Assembly: GCA_000814665.1 (NCBI GenBank)
Contig: JWIH01000005.1
Coordinates: 1-64,000 of the forward strand
Direction: 5' to 3'
From: Pseudoalteromonas flavipulchra NCIMB 2033 = ATCC BAA-314
GTDB taxonomy: Bacteria; Pseudomonadota; Gammaproteobacteria; Enterobacterales; Alteromonadaceae
Length of the DNA stretch: 64,000 nt
Below are positions 33,707-41,922 of this stretch, piece by piece; within the stretch, counting starts at the first letter, position 1, and each line of letters begins with the position of its first letter. Made by a program: the position numbers and the translations under genes. Below the pieces are notes generated by a model. That model ran no database searches, was not told where the DNA came from, and saw only the letters and a program-made list of their open reading frames with translations.

Positions 33707-35308
33707 CTAGTGAATGATGCCTTGGCGTTGGCCTGCATTAACGGGTTTGTTGAGCTGCACAGAGAGCCAGTTTTCAACGTCACTACGTAATGATGCGTCG
33801 CTATCAGGACCTGATTGTGACGAATAGAACCATAACCCTGTTGGTGCTGGAGCATTGACATTGCTGCCACAGGTAAAGTGATTTGCCGCATACATCACCG
33901 CGCCTGAGCTACCATATTCGTAATGACTGTCCGAATAACCACCGTAGCCTCTGGCTTGTACCCGACCTTTTGAATCAAGGGTAAAGTGATACACCTCATT
34001 GGGTTGCAACAGAAAAGGACTGACGTCGGACGAATCGAAGCGCGCGCGCATTGTGGTGGTAACACTGGCTTGATTACCCGAACGCGTGATCATGCCTGCC
34101 AAGTTGGTGATAAGCGCATCGGCCAATTGACCGTCAAGCAAGCTGCCAGGGTTGCCATTGACGATTGCAGAAGTAATGCCAAGTGCGGCTTTGACGACTC
34201 CAATGGTGGAGTTTAAATTCCATGTGGTGTTGTATCCCATGGCTGCGCCACCGGCTTTATTGAACAAGATGACTTCAGGTGCAGCTCCTGGCAAATCGAC
34301 CGCAAATTTTGCGCCGTCAGTTGCATGTGAATTGGTACCTTTTGACCAGATTTTTTTAGCTTGCCCGGTTACATGGTAGCGAGCTGAATAAGTGCCTCTG
34401 ACTTCTAAATTTCCCGAGCAGGCATTGCTTTGATTACATGCAAATCCCCCAGTGTCTGCACACAACATTTTGACGTGGAACTCTGTCGAGTTATGGGCTG
34501 AGGTGTTGTCGAAACTGAGCGCTTTATTTTTTGACCAACGTTTCCCCTTAGCTGAGTGAAAGGCGCCGTAGGCTGAGGTATTGACATAAGCATGGTGCTT
34601 AGAAAAACCACTACCATCGCTGGTGGATGTGCTCCAAGGCGTTTGGGTTGATGGGTAGTTAGTTACCACTTGGCCTGTGCTGGTTGAAGGGGTCACCATC
34701 TGACATGAACATTGTGACTTAGGTCCGAAGATGGGTTTTTTAGTCAGCAATTCTTTTAATTCGGCAAGAATATCTGACGGTAGCGTCCTATCGTATTCGA
34801 GTACCGAGAGCCCTTTATGTTTCGGAGCTGCGTACTCCTTATGCCAAGTGCTGTATAGCTGCGGTGCATTTAGCTCTAAATGTTGGCTGAGCGTTGGCAC
34901 TTTTTGCTGTTGTGTCCATTTTTCGAATACCGTCGGTTTAAATTGAATAAGATATCGAGAAAAGAAAAAGTTATCTTCAGGCGCTTGCTCGGTAAAAGCA
35001 TTTTCCCATGCTGATAACACGTTTTGATCTATAGCTTTTGCTTGGCTTAGCATCTCGCCATCTCGATAGTCGCGGATCAAGCTATCGACGTAGCGGTCTA
35101 ATTCATATTCTTCGTCGTTGTCGGAGATATATTCAAGCAAGGAAACACGGTCTTGAGACCAGTTTGAAATGGCTTGCCACGCTTCTGGGCTTACTTGAGA
35201 GGGGGCCATTTCTCCATATTCTTCTGCGGCTTGTAGCGAAATACTACCCAGTAACAACGTGCTGGTAACTAGGCTGACTAATTTGGGGGTGAAATTTCTC
35301 TGTTTCAT
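33707..35308 (-). CDS. Large secreted protein of unknown function (pair member 1)
   Basis: A 533-residue protein with a signal peptide (about 1-27, ending LQA). The first 150 residues are acidic and helical. After residue 190 it becomes Ser/Thr/Gly-rich and beta-like, with Cys in SQCSCQM, MLCADTGGFACNQSNACSG and FTCGSN. I cannot name a family. The C-terminal part contains repeated Tyr-Gly-rich stretches (ARGYGGYSDSHYEYGSSG). GAAGGAA lies before the ATG. It precedes another unknown secreted gene by 50 bases and is divergent from a small secreted protein across a 368-base gap with a large palindrome. Possibly an extracellular or surface factor; no activity is claimed. Confidence 0.65.
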   Translation of the reverse strand: MKQRNFTPKLVSLVTSTLLLGSISLQAAEEYGEMAPSQVSPEAWQAISNWSQDRVSLLEYISDNDEEYELDRYVDSLIRDYRDGEMLSQAKAIDQNVLSAWENAFTEQAPEDNFFFSRYLIQFKPTVFEKWTQQQKVPTLSQHLELNAPQLYSTWHKEYAAPKHKGLSVLEYDRTLPSDILAELKELLTKKPIFGPKSQCSCQMVTPSTSTGQVVTNYPSTQTPWSTSTSDGSGFSKHHAYVNTSAYGAFHSAKGKRWSKNKALSFDNTSAHNSTEFHVKMLCADTGGFACNQSNACSGNLEVRGTYSARYHVTGQAKKIWSKGTNSHATDGAKFAVDLPGAAPEVILFNKAGGAAMGYNTTWNLNSTIGVVKAALGITSAIVNGNPGSLLDGQLADALITNLAGMITRSGNQASVTTTMRARFDSSDVSPFLLQPNEVYHFTLDSKGRVQARGYGGYSDSHYEYGSSGAVMYAANHFTCGSNVNAPAPTGLWFYSSQSGPDSDASLRSDVENWLSVQLNKPVNAGQRQGIIH

Positions 35309-35408
35309 TTTTCTATTCCTTCATCGTTGTGCTGAGTCAACATGCCTCATGCATTGTTAACTTGCCTTGTGATGTTGGAAACTTTTTCAGCGATTGAATA
35401 GGAGGTTG

Positions 35409-35557
35409 CGGGGCCAGTTAGGGTCAACTTGGGTAAAACCTTTGATATTAAACGGACGCATTGGGTTAGGTAAGTTTTGATATCAAGCTGTGATAAATAA
35501 AAACTTAAATATCAAAGGTCTGCTTATATTTTTACCCGAATTTACCCAATTGCCCCG
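35409..35557. repeat. 149-base imperfect palindrome in a 368-base intergenic gap
   Basis: In the gap 35309-35676 the ends match as CGGGGC (35409) and GCCCCG (ending 35557). Inside are GGGTAAA (35431-35437) facing TTTACCC (35531-35537 and 35541-35547), and a perfect ACCTTTGATAT (35438-35448) facing ATATCAAAGGT (35509-35519). The arms are not perfectly colinear but the order is preserved. It resembles a small non-autonomous element or a large RNA hairpin in the leader between two divergent secreted-protein genes. The remainder of the gap shows nothing I can identify. Confidence 0.55.
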
Positions 35558-35676
35558 TAACTTTTGCTGCAATCAATATTCGCTTGAGGCAGGATTTTGC
35601 TATCGCCGTTATTGGAGTCTCAGCGTGAGTACATTCGCAATCGAATAACGGTGTCATAACCAATAAGGAGACAGTT

Positions 35677-36147
35677 ATGAGACGAGTAATAGTATTGGGA
35701 GCAACTTTGATTGCGAGCTTTGTACAAGCCCATAGCCCAGAAATGATAGCGCAGCTCGAAGTTGCTGATGGGGCGAAATGTCCAAAGCGGCAAACGATTC
35801 TGCTAGGTAAAATGACATTAACAGCTGGGACCTTTAAATATTTACACAGCGAAGGAAGTAACGTTTGCACCAGTCCTAAGCAAAGTATTTCTGGTCGCAT
35901 TACACCACAACTAGATTGTGGCCAGTTTGATGATTGGCGGCTTGCTTATGATATGGGTAATAAAATGTGTCAATCTCTACATCAAAATATGAAAGGCTTT
36001 AGTAATAGCTTAAAGCCTGATATGGCAGTGTATCCACGCTTCGAAGGGCCTTTTGAATTCAAAGGAGATCGTCATCACCAAGAGTATGAGGCCGGTATGG
36101 GCGTGACTTTAGCATGCTATTTATGTGAGACCGCGACGGTTAACTAG
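35677..36147 (+). CDS. Small secreted Cys-containing protein of unknown function
   Basis: A 156-residue protein with a signal peptide (about 1-18, ending VQA). The mature part has six Cys (AKCPKR, SNVCTSP, LDCGQF, KMCQSL, LACYLCET) that could form three disulfides in the periplasm or outside. I do not recognise the family. AAGGAG lies before the ATG. It is alone on the plus strand, divergent from the two large unknown secreted genes, and ends at a strong hairpin terminator. The N-terminal HSPE might suggest metal binding, but this is speculation. Confidence 0.65.
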   Translation: MRRVIVLGATLIASFVQAHSPEMIAQLEVADGAKCPKRQTILLGKMTLTAGTFKYLHSEGSNVCTSPKQSISGRITPQLDCGQFDDWRLAYDMGNKMCQSLHQNMKGFSNSLKPDMAVYPRFEGPFEFKGDRHHQEYEAGMGVTLACYLCETATVN

Positions 36148-36163
36148 GGCCTGTTTATACCAG

Positions 36164-36186
36164 AAGGGGCGAAAGCCCCTTTGTTG
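36164..36186. terminator. Intrinsic terminator between convergent genes
   Basis: AAGGGGC-GAAA-GCCCCTT (36164-36181) is a 7-bp stem with a GNRA tetraloop followed by TGTTGT. It terminates the small secreted gene and is suitably placed for the convergent TPR gene. Just upstream (36145-36155) is a TAGGGCCTGTT matching the ends of the repeat at 44588-44854. Confidence 0.75.
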
Positions 36187-36192
36187 TAGACA

Positions 36193-37800
36193 TCAAGTAG
36201 CGTTGGAGCACGCTAAGATTTGCTCCAGTTGTGCAACTTTTTCACAAAGAGGTGCTGTATCGAAATTAGCGTCTTGGCATTGAGTGAGTACATATTGTGC
36301 CGTGGTAACAATATTTCGAATACGCGGCTTTTTGGGCAGCGTTTTGATATTTAGATAGCGTTCAAGAGTACGCACTCGTAAGCGACCATCATCGATATTC
36401 ACTTTCCACACTTTGCTTTCTTCCGCTAATTCGACACGAGTTTTGCCACTACCTTGCTCCCAAAGCGTCAAAGTGAGTGTCATTACTTCAACCATCAATT
36501 GTCTAGCGGCCTGTTCGTCAATGCTCATATGTCCACCGTGCAATCCATTAGTACCCGTGCGGGCGGTATAGTGAGCAAAGCTGTAAGTAACCAGCACACC
36601 CACTACAAATGCGATAAACCCGACGAGTACATGAGACAAAATACTTGTCTCTGTTTGGTGCTTAGGCGCGGCCAAGACGTTAGCGCTTTGAAGGCGAAAT
36701 TGATAAAGGTTTTCACTTTGTACACGACTACTTTTAAGCATGTCATTATAACGCTGTGCGGTCTCTACCGCTTCTTTATAAGCGTGTGTTTGTAATTGAG
36801 ACTGCAATAAGGCAATGTAAAATAACTCCGTAAGCTGACTATTTTGCTGATTATGTGCTTCAAGCCCCTGTTTAAGTAACGTTTGTGCTGTTAGGTTATC
36901 GCCCTCAAGCTGCTTGAGTTTGGCTTCAATAAGCAGTGCTCGCTGATCAACTTTACCGTGTTGAATAAGTTGCCGAGTGCGTTTGAACGAAGCAAGTTGC
37001 TGTTGTGCCTGAGCGATATGATTTTGAGCAATGGCAATTTCGGCCAATAATAAATAGGCTCGAGACAATTGAGTATAGGCACCGCTTTGTGTCAAAGGTT
37101 GAAGTAAATCTTCAATGATTTCAGTTGCTTTGTTGTAGTCGCGCTTTTTGTAAAATACCTCCGCGATGCTTAGCAAGGTGTGATTCGCTTTGACTTGGTC
37201 GCCAGCTTGCTGGTGGAGCGCATGGGCTTGGCGAAACGAGAGAATGGCATCATCCAACTGATTAATATCCCTCGATACATTCCCTAAATTGTTAAGTGTG
37301 ATTGCTTGTCTCTGTCGGTCATTTGTTGCTTTCGCTATTTGGTAGCTTTCTAAAAATAAAGTAAGGGCGGTGTCTAAATCTCCGAGTGCCTGATAAGCAT
37401 TAGCTAAATCGTTTGCCGATTTACCCAAGAGTTCGTTTTGTTGCAACTTAGCCGCAAGCGTTTGCGCTTCGTGGAAGCTCTCCAACGCTTGAATATAATT
37501 GCGCTGGCGGTAACGATTAATACCACTTTGTCTTAACACCTGAAAGCGCTGAAGTGTGGTTAACTTCCATGCCATCAACTCATCCAGTATTTGATTGCTG
37601 AGCTTTATGTCACCCGCTCGACGATACAAGCTCACAAGCTCAAGATGTGCATCAAAAGCTTGAGCACCCTTGGGTTCAAGCGTTTCAAGATGTTGCTTAC
37701 AAGACAAAATTTGGCTTGTGAGGTTAGCATTATTAGCACTTGGGCATTCTGAACCATGCGCCGGTAACACAACGAGCAGTAAAGCTAAAAGCAAAGGCAT
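36193..37800 (-). CDS. TPR-repeat membrane protein with C-terminal cytoplasmic domain
   Basis: A 535-residue protein. A signal sequence (about 1-16) leads into a periplasmic solenoid of TPR units (about 45-370; for example ANAYQALGDLDTALTLF and LNNLGNVSRDINQLDDAILSF). A membrane helix (about 390-412) and a cytoplasmic domain of about 110 residues follow, with LWEQGSGKTRVELAEESKVWKV, RTLERYLNIKTLPKKPRIR and VLTQC. That last domain recurs, as I recall, in TPR proteins of marine gammaproteobacteria and may bind DNA, since it has a helix-rich basic form; this is not established. The arrangement suggests a signal-transducing protein. It stands alone on the minus strand. Confidence 0.7.
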   Translation of the reverse strand: MPLLLALLLVVLPAHGSECPSANNANLTSQILSCKQHLETLEPKGAQAFDAHLELVSLYRRAGDIKLSNQILDELMAWKLTTLQRFQVLRQSGINRYRQRNYIQALESFHEAQTLAAKLQQNELLGKSANDLANAYQALGDLDTALTLFLESYQIAKATNDRQRQAITLNNLGNVSRDINQLDDAILSFRQAHALHQQAGDQVKANHTLLSIAEVFYKKRDYNKATEIIEDLLQPLTQSGAYTQLSRAYLLLAEIAIAQNHIAQAQQQLASFKRTRQLIQHGKVDQRALLIEAKLKQLEGDNLTAQTLLKQGLEAHNQQNSQLTELFYIALLQSQLQTHAYKEAVETAQRYNDMLKSSRVQSENLYQFRLQSANVLAAPKHQTETSILSHVLVGFIAFVVGVLVTYSFAHYTARTGTNGLHGGHMSIDEQAARQLMVEVMTLTLTLWEQGSGKTRVELAEESKVWKVNIDDGRLRVRTLERYLNIKTLPKKPRIRNIVTTAQYVLTQCQDANFDTAPLCEKVAQLEQILACSNAT

Positions 37801-38050
37801 AAATATTAGTCTAGATACATTGTTTTTACATATTAATATAGTGGTAACAAAAAGTCGTGTCTGCCTTTAATAAATCTCAGGTGGACTATTTTTTGTATTT
37901 TGTTGCTGTCTAGCTGCTGTTGTTTAACTTTGCCAGTACGACCAAGTCTCGATTTGTTAATATTGTTAGTTTAATGTGTTTTTGGTATGGTCTTGTTGCT
38001 AATTAAGGCCCGGCTGAAGAAGCTGGAAATCAATCCATAAGGAAATAAAA

Positions 38051-38782
38051 ATGAAGTTAAATACAATGTGGCTAAAGTCACTTAGCGTCGGTGTCGCGTT
38101 ATTTGCACCATTAGTGAGTGCCGCTCCTCAGCTTGATAAAGCCATATTTGAGTACAATGCTGGATTAAACATCCAAGAGGAATTTAATATCTTTGCCGAT
38201 GGTAACGTGACTGATCCAAATTATCCAAATAGTGAGCTACGTATTCAATTGGATAGTAGCAAAAGCTACGATCAAATTGGCTTTTATGACAAAACTTACA
38301 CTACATACGGTCAGGCGGTTGCATACAACACATTAGACAGACGTTGGGTTAAATTTAAGGGTAAGGTGCTTTATTTTTCAGGCGAAGACAACGGTAACCA
38401 AAAGATAGATACGATTGCTTTTCGCATTGTTAATCCCGCTGGAGAAACATCGGAGTGGGGAGAGATCAGAGTTAGCTTAGACCAAGCGTTTGGTGGTAAT
38501 TACGATGTGTATCCGAGTGATGACTCGGCACAAACCTTTGCTGGTCAATCTGTTGATGTGTACGTTAAAGATAACGATAGTGGCGTACCATATTATTATG
38601 GTGTTGAGATTTTTAGCTCACCAGCTAACGGTACAGTATCTGTTAACAGTGACTATTCTATTACCTACACACCAAAAGCAGGGTTCATTGGCCAGGATTC
38701 GTTCCAATATCGCATTAAGGGTAACAACCTTTATGATATTACAAGCGCGCCAGCGACAGTTTCTATTTCGGTAGCAAATTAA
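38051..38782 (+). CDS. Secreted protein with C-terminal Ig/cadherin-like domain
   Basis: A 243-residue protein with a signal peptide (about 1-24, ending VSA). The N-terminal half (25-150) is a beta-rich region I cannot assign. The C-terminal 90 residues form a cadherin-like/BIG-type module, with DDSAQTFAGQSVDVYVKDND, SSPANGTVSVNSDYSITYTPKAGFIGQDSFQYRI and a final SAPATVSISV. Such modules bind calcium or give adhesion and are usually found in tandem in large surface proteins; a single copy in a small protein is unusual. AAGGAAATAAAA precedes the ATG. Expressed alone, with a hairpin at its 3' end. Confidence 0.75.
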   Translation: MKLNTMWLKSLSVGVALFAPLVSAAPQLDKAIFEYNAGLNIQEEFNIFADGNVTDPNYPNSELRIQLDSSKSYDQIGFYDKTYTTYGQAVAYNTLDRRWVKFKGKVLYFSGEDNGNQKIDTIAFRIVNPAGETSEWGEIRVSLDQAFGGNYDVYPSDDSAQTFAGQSVDVYVKDNDSGVPYYYGVEIFSSPANGTVSVNSDYSITYTPKAGFIGQDSFQYRIKGNNLYDITSAPATVSISVAN

Positions 38783-38794
38783 CCCCAAACTCAG

Positions 38795-38829
38795 GCCAAT
38801 ATGCACACATATTAAGTGTGTATATTGGC
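38795..38829. terminator. Hairpin between convergent Ig-like and EamA genes
   Basis: GCCAATAT near 38796 pairs with ATATTGGC ending at 38829, with inner CACACA and TGTGTA extending the stem after one bulge. The plus strand then reads TATCCTTTT. It is positioned to end both convergent units. Confidence 0.55.
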
Positions 38830-39719
38830 TATCCTTTTAGCAATAAAAATACTCCAGCCAAAGCAATTAGGCCTCCAAACATCATAGACTTAGTAATAGC
38901 TTCTCTGCGCAGTAGTCCAATCGTCATGACCATGAGCGGTGCCGTTGCAAAGATGGTTTGTGCGATAGCGGGATCAGTATGATTAACGGAAATCAACTGT
39001 AGCCAAAGGCCAATAAAGGTGCCAAAAAACACTGCAACGAATAACCAGTTTTTACTGTCGATTTGTTTAAGTGTGAGTGCTTTAAACAGGCTTTGTGATT
39101 TCAAATAAACAACAATAAAGGCCACAAATAGGGTGCCGGACCCTAAGCGGATAAGTGCCGCCCACAGACTACTAATGCTTTCGTTATTTAGCGCACCTTT
39201 GGACAGTACCATACCCGCCGCTTGGCAAATGGCAGCCGTGAGTGCAAAACAGACTCCCAAGAGATAATGTTTTTTGTCTAATACCGGCTGGCTTCTACTT
39301 GGCTTAATCGCCAACATCACACCAACGGTCGTCACTGCAATGCCGAGCCAAGCGGATGCGCTGAGATAAACACCAAGGAGCACAATGTTTAAGATCCCCG
39401 CGATGGCAGGTGCAAGACTTTCAATAACCAAAGTGCGAGCAGGGCCTATATTTCTGAGTGCGGCAAAGTAAGCGCTGTCACCAATCGCTATGCCCAGTAT
39501 CCCACTGGCTATCAGCCAGCCCCAGCTCGAGAGTAAGGTCGGATACATAGCATCACCTGCGATGAGCAAACACAAGATCATCAAAGCAGAAGCGATGACG
39601 CCTTTGCTGACGTTCAACTCAAATGGACTAAGGTGATGGCTAAATCGTTTATACAGTATAGTTGAGCCAGCCCATACCCCAGCCGCCGCAATCGCTGCCG
39701 CTTCGCCAATACCAATCAT
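38829..39719 (-). CDS. EamA/DMT-family transporter
   Basis: A 296-residue membrane protein with ten hydrophobic segments arranged as two EamA repeats (about 5-135 and 150-290). It has the typical IGDSAYFAALRNIGPARTLVIESLAPAIAGI segment and ends in a Leu-rich helix and a Lys-Gly tail. The family exports metabolites or amino acids; no specific substrate is indicated. The ATG at 39719 is preferred over an in-frame TTG at 39728. It is divergent from the metA operon, with 177 bases between that carry MetJ-type operator repeats, so methionine control might extend to it, but this is not shown. Confidence 0.88.
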   Translation of the reverse strand: MIGIGEAAAIAAAGVWAGSTILYKRFSHHLSPFELNVSKGVIASALMILCLLIAGDAMYPTLLSSWGWLIASGILGIAIGDSAYFAALRNIGPARTLVIESLAPAIAGILNIVLLGVYLSASAWLGIAVTTVGVMLAIKPSRSQPVLDKKHYLLGVCFALTAAICQAAGMVLSKGALNNESISSLWAALIRLGSGTLFVAFIVVYLKSQSLFKALTLKQIDSKNWLFVAVFFGTFIGLWLQLISVNHTDPAIAQTIFATAPLMVMTIGLLRREAITKSMMFGGLIALAGVFLLLKG

Positions 39720-39810
39720 AAATATCAAGTTTCATGTGTTTATTAATATGGTGGCAAGTATACATAAATTGAAATAGTCAGTGAGAGGTGAGGCATTAAA
39801 TTATTATTAT

Positions 39811-39842
39811 AAATGTTTAGACGTCCATACATCTAGAGGTTG
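39811..39842. promoter_or_regulatory. MetJ operator (tandem met boxes) upstream of metA
   Basis: Four adjacent 8-mers, AAATGTTT, AGACGTCC, ATACATCT and AGAGGTTG, match the met box AGACGTCT at 5, 7, 6 and 5 of 8 positions in phase. Such arrays bind MetJ with S-adenosylmethionine and repress methionine genes. The array ends 54 bases before the metA ATG. Confidence 0.75.
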
Positions 39843-39896
39843 AATTTTTCCAGTTTTTGTCCATAATAATGCCATTCGATTAGTCTGGAGCAGCGC

Positions 39897-40844
39897 ATGC
39901 CAATCACCGTCACCGACGAACTCCCAGCCATTGCCCAATTGCGTCATGAAAATGTGTTCGTGATGCCACAAAGTCGTGCATCAACGCAAGAGATCCGCCC
40001 AATGCGGCTCGCGATATTAAACTTGATGCCGAATAAGGTGGAGACTGAGGTGCAATTTATCCGATTACTGGCAAATACCCCTTTGCAGGTGAATGTTGAT
40101 TTGTTGCGACTAGACACCCACCGCAGCTCTGAAAACTCAGAACAACATCTAGATATGTTTTATCGCTATTTTTCGGATGTAAAAGAGCAAAATTATGATG
40201 CTTTGATAGTCACCGGTGCGCCGCTGGCGCATCTTGAATATGACGATGTGGTGTATTGGCAGGAATTACAGGCGTTTTTTGATTGGGCTGAGCACCATGT
40301 TACTTCAACTCTGTTTTCTTGTTGGGCCGCACATGCCGGTTTGTATCACCATTATGGGTTAAAGCGAGCACTAAAAAATGACAAACTGTGTGGCGTATTT
40401 AAGCACCACTGTTATTTTGACCACGGGGCGCTCACTCGCGGCTTTGATGATGAGTTTTTGGTGCCACACTCACGTTATGGCCACATCGACATCGATAAAA
40501 TTAATGCGTGTAAAGACCTAGTGGTGTTAGCAGGCTCTGAAAAAGTGGGCGCTTACTTAATTAAAAATCACTCAGGTAGCCAAGTATACATTACCGGTCA
40601 TCCTGAATACGACGCCGATACGCTACAAAAAGAATATCTTCGCGATTGTGAAAAGATGGCCAACGCACCGCAGCCTGAGAACTATTTTCCTGAGAATGAC
40701 ACCAGCAAACGTCCATCTAAAACATGGCAAAGCCATGCATTCTTGTTATTCTCAAATTGGTTAAACTACTATGTTTACCAAACCACACCTTATGATATTA
40801 ACTTAGTTAGCCAAGATGTAAGGACTAACAATTATGCCGAATAA
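39897..40844 (+). CDS. metA: Homoserine O-succinyltransferase
   Basis: A 315-residue enzyme of the MetA family, which acylates homoserine from succinyl-CoA (or acetyl-CoA in some members) as the first committed step of methionine synthesis. The nucleophile Cys142 is in SCWAAHAG, exactly as in E. coli, with catalytic His and Glu in [12 protein letters not shown]. The N-terminus [11 protein letters not shown] and [11 protein letters not shown] are family signatures. It is preceded by MetJ boxes and overlaps the next gene, a methionine synthase subunit, by 11 bases. Length is standard. Acyl donor choice (succinyl or acetyl) cannot be fixed here. Confidence 0.95.
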   Translation: MPITVTDELPAIAQLRHENVFVMPQSRASTQEIRPMRLAILNLMPNKVETEVQFIRLLANTPLQVNVDLLRLDTHRSSENSEQHLDMFYRYFSDVKEQNYDALIVTGAPLAHLEYDDVVYWQELQAFFDWAEHHVTSTLFSCWAAHAGLYHHYGLKRALKNDKLCGVFKHHCYFDHGALTRGFDDEFLVPHSRYGHIDIDKINACKDLVVLAGSEKVGAYLIKNHSGSQVYITGHPEYDADTLQKEYLRDCEKMANAPQPENYFPENDTSKRPSKTWQSHAFLLFSNWLNYYVYQTTPYDINLVSQDVRTNNYAE

Positions 40845-41913
40845 TGTAGCCGTAAACGGTGAGCAAATAGCAGAGCAGCTTAAGCAAGCAATGCAGCAAC
40901 GTATTCTGATCTTAGATGGTGCAATGGGAACCATGATCCAAAAGCACAAATTAGAAGAAGAAGACTATCGCGGTGAGCGCTTTAAAGATTGGCATGTCCT
41001 TATTAAAGGCAACAACGATCTGCTAAGTTTGACGCAGCCTGAGATAATCAAACAGATCCATCGCGATTATCTAGCTGCTGGCGCGGATATCATTGAAACC
41101 AATACTTTTAATGCTACCACCATCTCGATGGAAGATTATGATATGGCAAGCCTAAGCCGTGAGATTAATCTTGAATCGGCGAAGCTTGCACGTGCGGTGT
41201 GTGATGAATTTACCGCCAAAGATCCTAGCAAGCCTCGCTATGTGGCTGGTGTGCTTGGTCCAACGTCAAAAACCTGTTCGATTTCTCCAGATGTAAACGA
41301 CCCTGGTTTTCGCAATATCACTTTTGACAAATTGGTTGCAGCCTATGTTGAATCAACGCTTGCTCTTATCGAGGGCGGTGCTCACCTTATTTTGATTGAA
41401 ACTATTTTTGATACGCTCAATGCCAAAGCCGCCTCTTACGGTGTAGAAGAAGCGTTCGAGCAAGCGGGTGTCACTCTGCCTGTTATGATCTCGGGCACTA
41501 TCACCGACGCTTCCGGTCGCACGCTGTCAGGGCAAACCACCGAGGCGTTTTATAACTCCATTCGCCATATTAAGCCAATCTCTATCGGCCTCAACTGCGC
41601 GCTAGGCCCAGACTTATTAAGACAATATGTAGAAGAGCTGTCACGGGTTTGTGAGACCTTTACCTCTGTGCATCCAAACGCAGGGCTTCCTAACGAGTTT
41701 GGTGAATACGACCTAGAAGCCGACGACATGGCAAAAGAGATTATCGATTGGGGCAATGAAGGGTTTATCAATATTGTTGGCGGCTGCTGTGGTACCACGC
41801 CCGAACATATTCGCGCCTTCGCGAGAGGACTTGCACGAACTCAGCCGCGCAGCTTGCCTGACATCGAAGTGCGGATGCGTTTGGCAGGTCTTGAAGCCTG
41901 TAACTTAAATTAG
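40834..41913 (+). CDS. metH: Methionine synthase, N-terminal homocysteine-binding module (split MetH)
   Basis: A 359-residue protein equal to the first domain of cobalamin-dependent methionine synthase, the Zn-binding homocysteine S-methyltransferase barrel. It starts with [12 protein letters not shown], and the Zn ligands are Cys in GLNCALGP and the pair in [11 protein letters not shown]. It ends [10 protein letters not shown] at an in-frame TAG, exactly where E. coli MetH passes into its folate domain. The ATG lies inside the metA end with AAGGA before it. The remainder of MetH is encoded in the same reading frame from 41923, so methionine synthase is made as two chains here. Confidence 0.9.
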   Translation: MPNNVAVNGEQIAEQLKQAMQQRILILDGAMGTMIQKHKLEEEDYRGERFKDWHVLIKGNNDLLSLTQPEIIKQIHRDYLAAGADIIETNTFNATTISMEDYDMASLSREINLESAKLARAVCDEFTAKDPSKPRYVAGVLGPTSKTCSISPDVNDPGFRNITFDKLVAAYVESTLALIEGGAHLILIETIFDTLNAKAASYGVEEAFEQAGVTLPVMISGTITDASGRTLSGQTTEAFYNSIRHIKPISIGLNCALGPDLLRQYVEELSRVCETFTSVHPNAGLPNEFGEYDLEADDMAKEIIDWGNEGFINIVGGCCGTTPEHIRAFARGLARTQPRSLPDIEVRMRLAGLEACNLN

Positions 41914-41922
41914 GAATTCACC

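Noticed and set aside
41911..41913. Selenocysteine or pyrrolysine-type recoding of the metH TAG
   Set aside because: There is no recoding structure evident, and a good Shine-Dalgarno and ATG follow directly, so reinitiation explains it.
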